This document shows, piece by piece, positions 26,192-35,242 of a stretch of DNA of 64,000 nucleotides. Both the position numbers and the translations under genes were made by a program. The notes beneath the pieces were generated by a model that was given only the letters and a program-made list of their open reading frames with translations, was not told the origin of the DNA and did not search any database. The DNA comes from Flavobacterium hydrophilum (GTDB lineage Bacteria > Bacteroidota > Bacteroidia > Flavobacteriales > Flavobacteriaceae): NCBI RefSeq assembly GCF_003202405.1, contig NZ_QJHL01000001.1, forward strand, positions 62,001-126,000. Reading direction: 5' to 3'. Every line of letters begins with the position of its first letter. Position 1 is the stretch's first letter.

Positions 26192-26783
26192 AACAAAATA
26201 TGAATTAGATATTCAAAATAGATCTTTGTTTCGTTATTATTTAGGGATAGGAGCAAGGTTGAAAAGATATTTTTATTATTCGTATTCCAGATATGTTGCA
26301 AGGAAAAAAGGAGCAATTATAGGAGAGAACGTGGTTTTGCCGCTTTCATTAGCAAAAAAGGCAAATAAGAATCTTATAATTGGTGAGAATAGTTCTATAC
26401 AGACAGATTTAATAGATTTAAGAGCAAAAGTTACTATTGGTAGTAATGTAATAATAGGTTCTGGAGTTGAAATTCTAACTTGCAGTCATCTGATTGACTC
26501 CCCTGACTGGGAATTTAAGTCGTATGGAATAATAATTGAAGACTATGTTTGGGTAGCAACACGTGCATTTGTTCTGCCAAGCTGTAGAAAAATAGGCTAT
26601 GGTGCAGTTTGTGCAGCAGGTGCTTTAGTGACTAAAGATGTAGAGGGAATGAGTGTTATTAGCGGTAGTCCAGCATTACATTTAAAAACAAGAGGGCAAG
26701 TTCATTCCAATTTAATTGTACCATCTCTTTTAGGAGGAGATTTAAAGATTTATATTAAAACTTGGAATAAAAGAAAAAAATAA
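26184..26783 (+). CDS. Left-handed beta-helix O-acyltransferase
   Basis: 199 residues. Hexapeptide repeats run from about residue 60 (ANKNLIIGENSSIQTDLIDLRAKVTIGSNVIIGSGVEI), with the catalytic His in TCSHLIDSPDWEFKSYGIII and a C-terminal IGYGAVCAAGALVTKDVEGMSVISGSPA. This is the WcaB/WcaF/MaaC-like soluble acetyltransferase group that decorates sugars or lipid-linked units with acetyl-CoA. It overlaps wzx by 8 bp. The acceptor is unknown. Confidence 0.85.
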   Translation: MSRTKYELDIQNRSLFRYYLGIGARLKRYFYYSYSRYVARKKGAIIGENVVLPLSLAKKANKNLIIGENSSIQTDLIDLRAKVTIGSNVIIGSGVEILTCSHLIDSPDWEFKSYGIIIEDYVWVATRAFVLPSCRKIGYGAVCAAGALVTKDVEGMSVISGSPALHLKTRGQVHSNLIVPSLLGGDLKIYIKTWNKRKK

Positions 26784-26790
26784 AAATTTG

Positions 26791-27906
26791 ATGAGAATAA
26801 ACATAGGAGCATCACATCGATTTCATTTATTAGATTTAGCTAAAGAATTAGAGACATTAGGACATGACGTCCGTTTTTATTCATATGTACCTACAAAAAG
26901 GGCTATTAAATATGGCTTAAAAAAGGAATCAAGTTTTTCATTGTTTTTTATAATGTTACCTTTTTTAGGATTAATAAAATTATCAAAAAAACCTTCGTTT
27001 TCGTTAAAATTAATTAATTGGGCATTAGATAGTTATTTGTCCTTTTTTATGAAGCCATGTGATGTATATATTGCTTTAGGTACTGTTTATAAAAAATCAT
27101 TTGTAAGTGCTAAAAAAAAATATAATGCTGTTACCATATTAGAATGGGGAAGCAAGCATATTGAAGAACAACAAAGAATTTTATCGCTTATTCCTAACGT
27201 AGTGCAACAGGATAAGTATTTTATAAATCGTTCTTTGACAGGCTATAAACTTGCTGATTATATAGCTATAGCATCTGACCATGTTAAACAAAGCTTTATT
27301 GAACGAGGTATTTCTGAACATAAACTAATTCAAAATCCATATGGTGTAGATTTGTCAATGTTTGCCCCTACAGAATTATCGTCTGAAAAAAATTACGATA
27401 TTATTATGGTAGGAGGTTGGAGTTATCGAAAAGGATGTGACTTATTGATAGAGTATTTTAAAGAGACTGAATTGACTTTTCTGCATGTTGGACCTATTGT
27501 TGACTTGTCATTTCCTGATCGTAATAATATGACACATGTTGATAGTGTTGACCAAAAAAAATTAATAGATTACTATAAAAAAGCTAAGATATTTGTTCTG
27601 GTTTCAAGAGAGGAAGGACTGGCTATGGTTCAGTCACAAGCTTTAGTTTGCGGTTTGCCAATAGTTTGTACAAAAGATACTGGGGGAAGAGATTTAAGAA
27701 ATATATTAAAAGATAAAAAATGGATTATTGAGATGGAAAATTTTACATTTCAAGATTTAGACAAAGGTATAAAAGAGGCATTATCCTTAGCACAAAATCA
27801 AACGGGATTTAGATCATATTCTACAGGTGTAAGTAGCTATTTGAACTGGAAAGCATATGGAGAGCGCTATAATAAAAATTTAGAGCAAATTTTAAAATTA
27901 AATTAA
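26791..27906 (+). CDS. Glycosyltransferase family 4
   Basis: 371 residues, GT-B fold. The N-terminal domain begins MRINIGASHRFHLLDLAKELETLGHDVRFYS; a middle segment carries KLIQNPYGVDLSMFAP, and the C-terminal nucleotide-binding region has GGWSYRKGCDLLIEYF and SREEGLAMVQSQALVCGLP, the E-x7-E motif of GT4 enzymes. It adds one sugar to the lipid-linked repeat unit at the cytoplasmic face. The ATG at 26791 is preferred over a TTG one codon earlier. Donor and acceptor cannot be read from sequence. Confidence 0.88.
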   Translation: MRINIGASHRFHLLDLAKELETLGHDVRFYSYVPTKRAIKYGLKKESSFSLFFIMLPFLGLIKLSKKPSFSLKLINWALDSYLSFFMKPCDVYIALGTVYKKSFVSAKKKYNAVTILEWGSKHIEEQQRILSLIPNVVQQDKYFINRSLTGYKLADYIAIASDHVKQSFIERGISEHKLIQNPYGVDLSMFAPTELSSEKNYDIIMVGGWSYRKGCDLLIEYFKETELTFLHVGPIVDLSFPDRNNMTHVDSVDQKKLIDYYKKAKIFVLVSREEGLAMVQSQALVCGLPIVCTKDTGGRDLRNILKDKKWIIEMENFTFQDLDKGIKEALSLAQNQTGFRSYSTGVSSYLNWKAYGERYNKNLEQILKLN

Positions 27907-29157
27907 ATGAACTTTTCCAAATTAGGAAAATATACCGTTATCTTATCAACAATTCCTGCATTGTATGTTAGTATTTATCCAGGTAAAATTGTATTAATTA
28001 CTATGTTATGTTCATATATTCTTTTAATAGGAATGCTGATTATAGTAGCAAAACTGCAGGTAATAAATGAAAAAATAAATATAAACTTTGATAGCGTACT
28101 GTATGTAAAGTTTTTTCTATTTTATAATCTTTTAGTATTAATGAGAGGAATATATGATGCAAAATCTGATCAAGATTGGATAGTTATGTTTTCAGCAACA
28201 ATCCCTTTATTTTTAGTAATTCATTTTTCTATTTATTTGGCAGCATATAATACATCAATTAATAGTCTTATTAAATCATTTATGACCTATGGGGTTGTTT
28301 TATCAATCTTTATTTTTTTCTTTGAACCCCCTTTGTCAATTGATTTTACTAAATCTATATCGCCAATATACTTAATGATATTTTTGATACCTTTTGTTAA
28401 TAAAATGAATCGTATTTTTATTATTTTTTTGACGTTAATATCATTTTTTAGTGATTTTTCAAATCGCTCAAATCTTATTAATATTTGTATAGCATCCGTT
28501 ATAACACTTAGCTTTTTTTGGAAAAAAAGAATGTGGGTATTAAGCTTAATAAAGGGCGCGAGAATTTTCTTGCTATCATCTCCAATTGTTTTTTTAATAC
28601 TAGGTTTGTCAGGAGTATTTAATGTTTTTTTAATTGGAGACATGATGCAAACTTATAGTATTGAAACTAGTAACGGTAATAAACAAGATCTTTTAATAGA
28701 TTCCAGAACATCCATTTATTCAGATGTTTTTTCTGAATTAAAGAAGCAAGAAGCTTTTGTTTTTGGACTTGGAGCATCAGGAAAAACAAAAACATCACTA
28801 ACGGAAGTATCATATGCCGATTTTGATAAAATATATAAAGAGGGGCGTAGAAGAACAGAATCAGGAATGCTTAATTATATTCAATGGGGAGGAATGATTG
28901 GTGGATTGGTTTATTTTTTACTTTTTGTTAAGGCATCTTTTTTAGGGATTTATAGATCACGAAATTGGTTTTGTGTAATGTTGGGAATTTGGGTAGCATT
29001 TAAAGGCCTTTTTTCATTTATAGAAGATGCAACATATTTTTCAGTAAGTTCAATATTTATTTTTTTTGCGATTGGAATTTGCATGAGTAAAAAAATTCGA
29101 CAGTTAGATGATTTGGAAATAAAAGTGTTCTTTAAAAAAACTTTAAAATTTAATTAA
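27907..29157 (+). CDS. wzy: Wzy-like polysaccharide polymerase (candidate)
   Basis: 416 residues with about 10-11 predicted membrane helices and a large hydrophilic loop near residues 245-315 (SNGNKQDLLIDSRTSIYSDV...ESGMLNYIQWGG). This topology, rather than sequence motifs, is the usual mark of Wzy or WaaL-like proteins, which link repeat units in the periplasm. The start ATG directly abuts the preceding stop. In a locus with Wzx, WcaJ and Wza/Wzc, a polymerase is expected and no other protein fits. Confidence 0.72.
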   Translation: MNFSKLGKYTVILSTIPALYVSIYPGKIVLITMLCSYILLIGMLIIVAKLQVINEKININFDSVLYVKFFLFYNLLVLMRGIYDAKSDQDWIVMFSATIPLFLVIHFSIYLAAYNTSINSLIKSFMTYGVVLSIFIFFFEPPLSIDFTKSISPIYLMIFLIPFVNKMNRIFIIFLTLISFFSDFSNRSNLINICIASVITLSFFWKKRMWVLSLIKGARIFLLSSPIVFLILGLSGVFNVFLIGDMMQTYSIETSNGNKQDLLIDSRTSIYSDVFSELKKQEAFVFGLGASGKTKTSLTEVSYADFDKIYKEGRRRTESGMLNYIQWGGMIGGLVYFLLFVKASFLGIYRSRNWFCVMLGIWVAFKGLFSFIEDATYFSVSSIFIFFAIGICMSKKIRQLDDLEIKVFFKKTLKFN

Positions 29158-29178
29158 AATCTATTTAAACAAAATTGA

Positions 29179-30171
29179 ATGAATATAAAAGATATAAGTG
29201 TTAGAGTTCTTAAAAAAGCATATAGGTTTTTTTTAATTAAAAAATTTGAAAACCCATATTGTGACATAAATAGGCAATCAGCAAATGATCAAATTTATGA
29301 TTTATTAAACGATAATAAACCTTGTATGATTGCAAGATTTGGCACAACAGAGTTAATTGCGGTAAATAACTACTTATGCATCACTAGTAACGAAAAATAT
29401 TATAAAAAGATATGGAATTATATTTCAGATAAAACACATTTACCATGGTGGGATGAAAAACATTTTAAGTTTATGGATGTGTTTTCAGGTATTTTTCCTC
29501 CCACAAAAGAAACTGCAGAAGAATTTTCTAAACTCTATCTCTCAGATACACCTCAAATAGATTTATTAGGATCATTTCAATATTATGAAAAATTCATGCC
29601 ATTGCGTTCTGATGTAAAATATGTTCATTTAGAATGTCTATATCCTTTTTTTGTAGAAAAACCATGGACAAGAGCTTTAAAAGGAAAAAAAGTATTGGTT
29701 GTTCATCCTTTCGAAGAAACGATACAGGAACAATATAAATTAAAGAATAAACTTTTTGAAAATCCTGATCTACTTCCTGAATTTGAATTAATAACCTACA
29801 AAGCGATACAGTCTGCTGCTGGTATTGAAGTCCCCTATAGAGATTGGTTTGAAGCATTAAAATTGATGCAGGACCAAATTTCAGAAATTGATTTTGATAT
29901 TTGTATTTTAGGTTGTGGAGCTTATGGTTTACCATTAGCAGCTCATATAAAAAGGATAGGTAAAAAAGCTTTTCATATGGGTGGAGGGGTTCAGTTACTA
30001 TTTGGCATCAAAGGTAAACGATGGGATACTCCTAGTTATGGACGCGAATATGGAATACCTGAACTATTTGTAGAGCCGTATTGCAATTTATATAATGAGT
30101 ATTGGACAAAACCATTAAAAATTAACACACCAGATAAAGCTTCCGCTATTGATGGTGCTACCTATTGGTAG
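29179..30171 (+). CDS. GT-D fold glycosyltransferase (DUF1792-like)
   Basis: 330 residues. The segment CMIARFGTTELIAVNNYL near residue 50 and, near residue 255, the motif ILGCGAYGLPLAAHIKRIG, then FHMGGGVQLLFGIKGKRWD, match GT-D domain transferases (DUF1792), known from streptococcal serine-rich-protein glycosylation and from polysaccharide loci. It probably transfers a hexose to the growing repeat unit. This is a less common fold for Bacteroidota loci; the assignment rests on recalled motifs. Confidence 0.75.
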   Translation: MNIKDISVRVLKKAYRFFLIKKFENPYCDINRQSANDQIYDLLNDNKPCMIARFGTTELIAVNNYLCITSNEKYYKKIWNYISDKTHLPWWDEKHFKFMDVFSGIFPPTKETAEEFSKLYLSDTPQIDLLGSFQYYEKFMPLRSDVKYVHLECLYPFFVEKPWTRALKGKKVLVVHPFEETIQEQYKLKNKLFENPDLLPEFELITYKAIQSAAGIEVPYRDWFEALKLMQDQISEIDFDICILGCGAYGLPLAAHIKRIGKKAFHMGGGVQLLFGIKGKRWDTPSYGREYGIPELFVEPYCNLYNEYWTKPLKINTPDKASAIDGATYW

Positions 30172-30186
30172 TTAGATTGTTTATAT

Positions 30187-30894
30187 ATGGATAGTATAAA
30201 TAAAATTTTTGCGCATAATTTTTTAGCCATCATCTATTTTAATTTTAAAATGCTCCCTTTTTCACAGGCTATTAAGCTTCCTTTTGATTTTTATTATAAA
30301 ATAAGATTTGAAAATTTATCAGGTAAAGTTTTTTTAAATAGTGATAAAATAACTAGAGGAATGATTAAAATTGGTGGTAGAGGTTCAGAAATGTTTTCAC
30401 GTACTACAACTATTATAGATTTAAAAGGCATTTTTAAAATAAATGGTTCTCTGGAAATTGGTCATGGCTGTTTAATACGAGTTGAAAAAAAAGGCGTTTT
30501 CTCTACAGGCAAGAGTGTGCGTATTGGAGCTTTAAGTAAGGTATTTTGCGAAAATAATATTTTGCTTAAGGATGAAATTGATTTTAGTTGGGAATGTCAA
30601 ATCTTTGATACTAATTTCCATTATATTAGAAATGTTTTAGATAATTCAATAGATGATAAGGTTGGTTCTGTTGAAATAGGATCTTATAACTGGTTTGGTA
30701 ATAGAATAACTGTTATGAAAGGAACTAAAACACCTGATTTTTTTATAGTAGCTTCTAATAGTTTATGTAATAAAAACTACTATAATTTTCCTCAAAACTC
30801 AGTAGTTGGTGGTTTCCCTGCAAAACTAATAGGTGAAAATAAAAAAAGAATATTTGAGAATTTAGAAGATACTTCAAAATTTGATCATGAATAA
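30187..30894 (+). CDS. Left-handed beta-helix acyltransferase (hexapeptide type)
   Basis: 235 residues. After an N-terminal non-repeat region, hexapeptide repeats appear at IKINGSLEIGHGCLIRVEKKG-like segments (FKINGSLEIGHGCLIRVE) and continue at VEIGSYNWFGNRITVMKGTKTPDFFIVASNS, ending with VVGGFPAKLIGENKKRIFE, the typical C-terminal region of WbbJ/MaaC-type acetyltransferases. A catalytic His is probably in FDTNFHYIRNV. It ends directly before the next ATG at 30895, so the two are probably coupled. Confidence 0.78.
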   Translation: MDSINKIFAHNFLAIIYFNFKMLPFSQAIKLPFDFYYKIRFENLSGKVFLNSDKITRGMIKIGGRGSEMFSRTTTIIDLKGIFKINGSLEIGHGCLIRVEKKGVFSTGKSVRIGALSKVFCENNILLKDEIDFSWECQIFDTNFHYIRNVLDNSIDDKVGSVEIGSYNWFGNRITVMKGTKTPDFFIVASNSLCNKNYYNFPQNSVVGGFPAKLIGENKKRIFENLEDTSKFDHE

Positions 30895-31734
30895 ATGGAT
30901 TCAATGTATAATATAGCTGTTTTATTAACCTGTTTCAATAGAAAACAAAAAACAATAAATTGTTTAAATCATCTTTTTAAATTAAAAAGTGATTTAGATG
31001 TATATTTAGTGGATGATGGTTCAACAGATGGGACTAGTGAATCAATAGTAAAAGATTTTCCACAAGTAAATTTGATTAAAGGTTCAGGGAATTTATTTTG
31101 GAATAAAGGCATGCATTTAGCTTGGGATTATGCAGCTAAAAATGATTATGATTATTATTTATGGCTTAATGATGATGTTATTATATATGAAAATTGTTTT
31201 GATGAACTTTTTTCCTGTGCTAAACTGACAGAAAGCAAAGCTATCATATCAGGAATAATTGAAACTTCAGATAAAAAAGATATTTTATATGGAGGATATG
31301 ATTCTAATAAAAAACTAATAAAACCAACAGGGGAATTAAATTCTATTAGAAATATGAATGGTAATGTAGTAATGGTTCCTAAGGAAGTTTATAAGATTTT
31401 AGGCAATTTAGATATTCATTATCATCATGATTTAGGTGATGTTGATTATGGATTACGTGCACAAAACAAAGGTATTGGTGTTTTTACTACAAGAGTTGCT
31501 ATTGCAAGTGGTGAAAAAAATGATATTTGCAGGGTAAGGCAAAATAATACTACGATTTCCAAAAGATTCAAAAAATTATATTCGCCTTTAGGAGCAAATC
31601 CTAAAATTATATTTTATTATAGAAACAAATATTTTGGTTTTATAAATGCTGTGTCTTATTTTGCTTTTTTGCATTTCATAAATATTATTCCGGACAAGTT
31701 GAACAAATTAATTTTTGGAAACCGTTACGTTTAG
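30895..31734 (+). CDS. Glycosyltransferase family 2 (rhamnosyltransferase-like)
   Basis: 279 residues, GT-A fold. It starts with YNIAVLLTCFNRKQKTINCL, has YLVDDGSTDGTSE, and LWLNDDVIIYENCFDELF as the metal-binding DxD region; YHHDLGDVDYGLRAQNKG is the acceptor/catalytic-base region seen in rhamnosyltransferase-like GT2 enzymes. A second Met at residue 4 could also be the start. It adds one sugar to the repeat unit; donor unknown. Begins immediately after the stop of the preceding gene. Confidence 0.87.
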   Translation: MDSMYNIAVLLTCFNRKQKTINCLNHLFKLKSDLDVYLVDDGSTDGTSESIVKDFPQVNLIKGSGNLFWNKGMHLAWDYAAKNDYDYYLWLNDDVIIYENCFDELFSCAKLTESKAIISGIIETSDKKDILYGGYDSNKKLIKPTGELNSIRNMNGNVVMVPKEVYKILGNLDIHYHHDLGDVDYGLRAQNKGIGVFTTRVAIASGEKNDICRVRQNNTTISKRFKKLYSPLGANPKIIFYYRNKYFGFINAVSYFAFLHFINIIPDKLNKLIFGNRYV

Positions 31735-31759
31735 TTCATTAAAATAAACAATAAATACA

Positions 31760-32932
31760 ATGAAAATTCTTCGTGTCATTTCATCAATGCATCCAAGTAA
31801 TGGTGGACCTTGCCAGGGAATTCGTAATGCCATACCTTATTTTCAAAAAGCCGGAATAACAACTGAAGTTGTGTGTATGGATGATAAGAGAAGTAATTAT
31901 CCAGTAACTGATGATTTTACTATTTATAAAGTGGGTAGTGGAAAAACTTCTTATCAATATCAGCCAGAGTTATTAAAATGGTTAAAAAACAATATTTTAA
32001 ATTATGATTTTGTAATTGTTCATGGTCTTTGGCAGTATCATAATTATGCAGTATACAAAACAATAAAATTACTGAAGAAGCAAAATCTAAAAATTCCAAA
32101 AGTAATTATTATGCCTCATGGCATGTTAGATCCTTATTTTCAAAAAGCAACAGACAGAAAATGGAAGGCTTTGAGAAATGAATTGGTTTGGTCATTAATA
32201 GAAAAAAAATGTATCAGTCAGGCTAATGTAGTTTTTTATACTTGTGAGGAAGAAATGCGATTAGCAGCTACCACTTTTAAAAGTTATAGCCCTAAAAAAG
32301 TATTTAATGTAGGATACGGTGTTCAAATACCTCCTGAAAACAAAGAAAGTCTGAAAGAGGATTTTTATAAAATATACCCGGAAATTAAGAATAAAAAATA
32401 TCTTCTTTTTTTGAGTCGTATACATGAAAAAAAAGGTGTTGATTTATTAATAAATGCTTACAATGAATTGTTTCAGAAAAACAAAGATTTGCCTGATTTA
32501 GTTATAGCAGGCCCGACAACTTCAGATTACGCTCAGCAAATGATCTTATTAGCTTCAAATAACCCAAAAATACATTTTTCAGGAATGCTGACGGGGAATG
32601 CAAAGTGGGGGGCATTTTATAATTGTGAAGCTTATTTATTACCGAGTCATCAGGAAAATTTTGGTATTGCTATAGTTGAAGCTATGGCTTGTAAAAAGCC
32701 CGTTTTAATAACTAAGAATGTAAATATTTGGAGTGAAATTTATGAAGGAGGTGGAGGTTGGATTGTTAATTTAGAAGAAAAAAATGAACTAAAAAACACT
32801 CTTTTAAAAATAATTAACCAATCTGAAGATGAATTAACAGATAAAGGACTGAATGCTTTTAAAACCTATCAAAATAAATTTGACATTGAAACTTGTGCAA
32901 ACAAATTTATTGAAACTTTAAACAATATTTAA
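31760..32932 (+). CDS. Glycosyltransferase family 4
   Basis: 390 residues, GT-B fold. ISSMHPSNGGPCQGIRNAIP is the N-terminal donor-domain loop; FLSRIHEKKGVDLLINAYNE starts the C-terminal domain; LPSHQENFGIAIVEAMACKKPV holds the E-x7-E motif (Glu in QENFGIAIVEA). This group (WcaI/WcaL-like GT4 in colanic-type loci) transfers hexoses or deoxyhexoses. A candidate for fucosyl transfer because no GT10 or GT11 enzyme is present, but that is inference. Confidence 0.9.
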   Translation: MKILRVISSMHPSNGGPCQGIRNAIPYFQKAGITTEVVCMDDKRSNYPVTDDFTIYKVGSGKTSYQYQPELLKWLKNNILNYDFVIVHGLWQYHNYAVYKTIKLLKKQNLKIPKVIIMPHGMLDPYFQKATDRKWKALRNELVWSLIEKKCISQANVVFYTCEEEMRLAATTFKSYSPKKVFNVGYGVQIPPENKESLKEDFYKIYPEIKNKKYLLFLSRIHEKKGVDLLINAYNELFQKNKDLPDLVIAGPTTSDYAQQMILLASNNPKIHFSGMLTGNAKWGAFYNCEAYLLPSHQENFGIAIVEAMACKKPVLITKNVNIWSEIYEGGGGWIVNLEEKNELKNTLLKIINQSEDELTDKGLNAFKTYQNKFDIETCANKFIETLNNI

Positions 32933-33001
32933 TTAACACTTTAATTTTAAATTATTTTCTATATGAAAATATTGATATAATTATTAGTAAAAAAATAAAT
33001 T

Positions 33002-33574
33002 ATGATAAGTCATAATAAAAATGATAAAGACGCTTATAAAAGACCAATTTTTTCCAAATGGAATAAAATTAAAAGATTAATATGGCAGATATCATGGTTC
33101 GTTTTATGTAGATATACACCTGCTCCTTTTCATAGTTGGAGGAGTTTTGTCTTAAAGATATTTGGCGCTAAACTGGGAAAAAATAATTTTATATATCCTA
33201 CTTGTAAAATTTGGGCCCCCTGGCTTTTAGAAACAGAAGAAGTAGTTACAATTGGTCCGGGAGTAGAAATTTATAATCCCGAAAAAGTTTTTCTGGGGCA
33301 TCATTCCATCTTGTCTCAGGAATCTTATTTATGTGGTGCGACACACGATTATAACACCATTATGTTCACTTACTTGAAAAAAGAAATCATTGTTGAACCT
33401 TATGTTTGGATTTGTGCTAAAGCTGTTGTTTTGCCAGGGGTTATATGTCATGAAGGAAGTGTTTTGGGGGCGTTCTCTATTACTTCCAAAAATCTAGAGC
33501 CTTGGTCTGTGTACGCTGGTAATCCCTGTAAATTGATAAAAAAGCGTGATAATTTTCTTGTTGAAAAAAAATAA
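33002..33574 (+). CDS. Putative WcaF-like O-acetyltransferase
   Basis: 190 residues. The N-terminus RYTPAPFHSWRSFVLKIFGAKLGKN is characteristic of the WcaF-like colanic-acid acetyltransferase group, followed by hexapeptide repeats (VVTIGPGVEIYNPEKVFLGHHSIL) and the catalytic His in LCGATHDYNT. WICAKAVVLPGVICHEGSVLGAFSITSKNLEPWSVYAGNP closes the beta-helix. It would acetylate a fucose or hexose of the repeat unit. It lies 4 bp before the GMC oxidoreductase gene. Confidence 0.88.
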   Translation: MISHNKNDKDAYKRPIFSKWNKIKRLIWQISWFVLCRYTPAPFHSWRSFVLKIFGAKLGKNNFIYPTCKIWAPWLLETEEVVTIGPGVEIYNPEKVFLGHHSILSQESYLCGATHDYNTIMFTYLKKEIIVEPYVWICAKAVVLPGVICHEGSVLGAFSITSKNLEPWSVYAGNPCKLIKKRDNFLVEKK

Positions 33575-33577
33575 TAA

Positions 33578-35242
33578 ATGGAAATTAAAAATATAACTGA
33601 AACTCTTTATGATTTATGTATTGTAGGCAGTGGTCCAGCTGGTCTAATTGTAGCAATAGAATACGCTAAATTAAATCCTGAGAGAAAAGTTTTATTGATA
33701 GAATATGGTACAAAAGATCAAATGTTTAAAAAAAATAATTTGGACGAAACCATAATAAACACAAATCCCATTAATCATCATAATCCTTATGAATGTACCA
33801 ACAAAGGTCTTGGTGGTTCTTCTGCGACCTGGGGCGGCCGTTGCGTTATGTTTGATGAGATAGATTTTATGCAACGTCCGGTTTTAAAAGGACAATGTAC
33901 TTGGGATTTAGCTTTGTTTAATGAGGTAAAACATTTTCTTTCTAATGCAGCGGAATATTTTGAGTGTGGTGAACCAATGTTTGATTTAAGTAATTCAATA
34001 GATTATAAGGCTACCTCTATTTCAGAAAAATTTAAAAAAGGCATAGTTACGGATTCAGTTTTGGAACGTTATAGTATGCCAACCCGATTTGGACAACGCT
34101 TTGCTAATGATATACAAGTCTTAAAAAACCTTAAAGTAATTGAAGGTTATGAAGCAAGAGATTTTCAGACTCCTGATGATAATGGAAACATTAATTCTTT
34201 AAAAATTAGATGTGTCGCAAGTTTAGAAAATTTCACAATAAAAGCAAAATCTTTTGTTTTAGCGGCAGGAACTCAAGAAACAACAAGGGTTTTACTTCGT
34301 AATAAACAATTATTTAATTTACTTAAAAAGGTTCCTCAGGCATTAGGTAAATATTATCAAGGACATTTATCAGGTAAAATTGCTTCGGTTCATTTTATTG
34401 GAGACCCAAAAAAGACAGATTATGGTTTTTTAAAAGATAAGGATAGTATTTATACTCGTAGGCGATTTCAGTTTACAAAGGATTTACTTTTGGAAAAAGA
34501 CCTTTTAAATACTGCAATATGGCTTGATAATCCTTTATATTTTGATCCAAAACATCGCAGTGGTGCAATGTCTGTCATGTATTTAATGATGTTGCTGCCA
34601 GTTATAGGAAAAAAACTTGCTCCCCCTGCTATTGCACATTCAATAACAAAAGGGAAAGTCACAGGAGTCAAAAAGCATATTTGGAATATAATAAAAGATT
34701 TGCCGGGTTCCTTAATAATTCCAGGATCTATTTTTGTTAAGCGTTACTTAATGAAACGTAAACTTCCGGGAGTTTTTCTTTATAGTCCTAAAAATCAGTA
34801 TGCGCTTCATTTTCATACTGAACAAATTCCATTTGAGGAAAATAGAATGGAATTAGAAGCTGATGGGGAAACTCTAAAAATATATTATAAATTAACGGAT
34901 ATAGATGTTGATTCCATAATAAAAACTCATCAAATATTAGATGATTGGCTCAAAGAAACTGGAGCCGGGAAATTAGAATATTGGTATGAACAAAAAGAAT
35001 TACAAGAGAGAATAAAGGAAATGTCATGTGATGGCATTCATCAGTCGGGAACTACAAGAATTGCCAATAATAGTGAGGAAGGTGTTGTAGATAGAGATTT
35101 GAAACTGTGGGGTACACAAAACGTTTTTATCTGTAGCAGTTCTGTTTTTCCAACATCAAGTCAGGCAAATCCAACATTTTTTTTAGGAGCTTTTGCAGTT
35201 CGTTTGGCAAATCATTTAACAAAAAAATATGAGAAAAGTTGA
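33578..35242 (+). CDS. GMC-family FAD-dependent oxidoreductase
   Basis: 554 residues. The FAD-binding motif CIVGSGPAGLIVAIEYA is at residues 13-29 and NKGLGGSSATWGGRCVMF follows, typical of GMC oxidoreductases. The C-terminal domain has DGIHQSGTTRIAN, with a catalytic His, and SSSVFPTSSQANPTFFLGAF. It would oxidise an alcohol, plausibly a sugar hydroxyl to a keto group. It overlaps the aldo-keto reductase gene by 14 bp, so an oxidise-then-reduce pair acting as a sugar epimerase or ring modifier is a reasonable inference. Members occur in polysaccharide loci of other Bacteroidota as I recall; substrate unproven. Confidence 0.85.
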   Translation: MEIKNITETLYDLCIVGSGPAGLIVAIEYAKLNPERKVLLIEYGTKDQMFKKNNLDETIINTNPINHHNPYECTNKGLGGSSATWGGRCVMFDEIDFMQRPVLKGQCTWDLALFNEVKHFLSNAAEYFECGEPMFDLSNSIDYKATSISEKFKKGIVTDSVLERYSMPTRFGQRFANDIQVLKNLKVIEGYEARDFQTPDDNGNINSLKIRCVASLENFTIKAKSFVLAAGTQETTRVLLRNKQLFNLLKKVPQALGKYYQGHLSGKIASVHFIGDPKKTDYGFLKDKDSIYTRRRFQFTKDLLLEKDLLNTAIWLDNPLYFDPKHRSGAMSVMYLMMLLPVIGKKLAPPAIAHSITKGKVTGVKKHIWNIIKDLPGSLIIPGSIFVKRYLMKRKLPGVFLYSPKNQYALHFHTEQIPFEENRMELEADGETLKIYYKLTDIDVDSIIKTHQILDDWLKETGAGKLEYWYEQKELQERIKEMSCDGIHQSGTTRIANNSEEGVVDRDLKLWGTQNVFICSSSVFPTSSQANPTFFLGAFAVRLANHLTKKYEKS

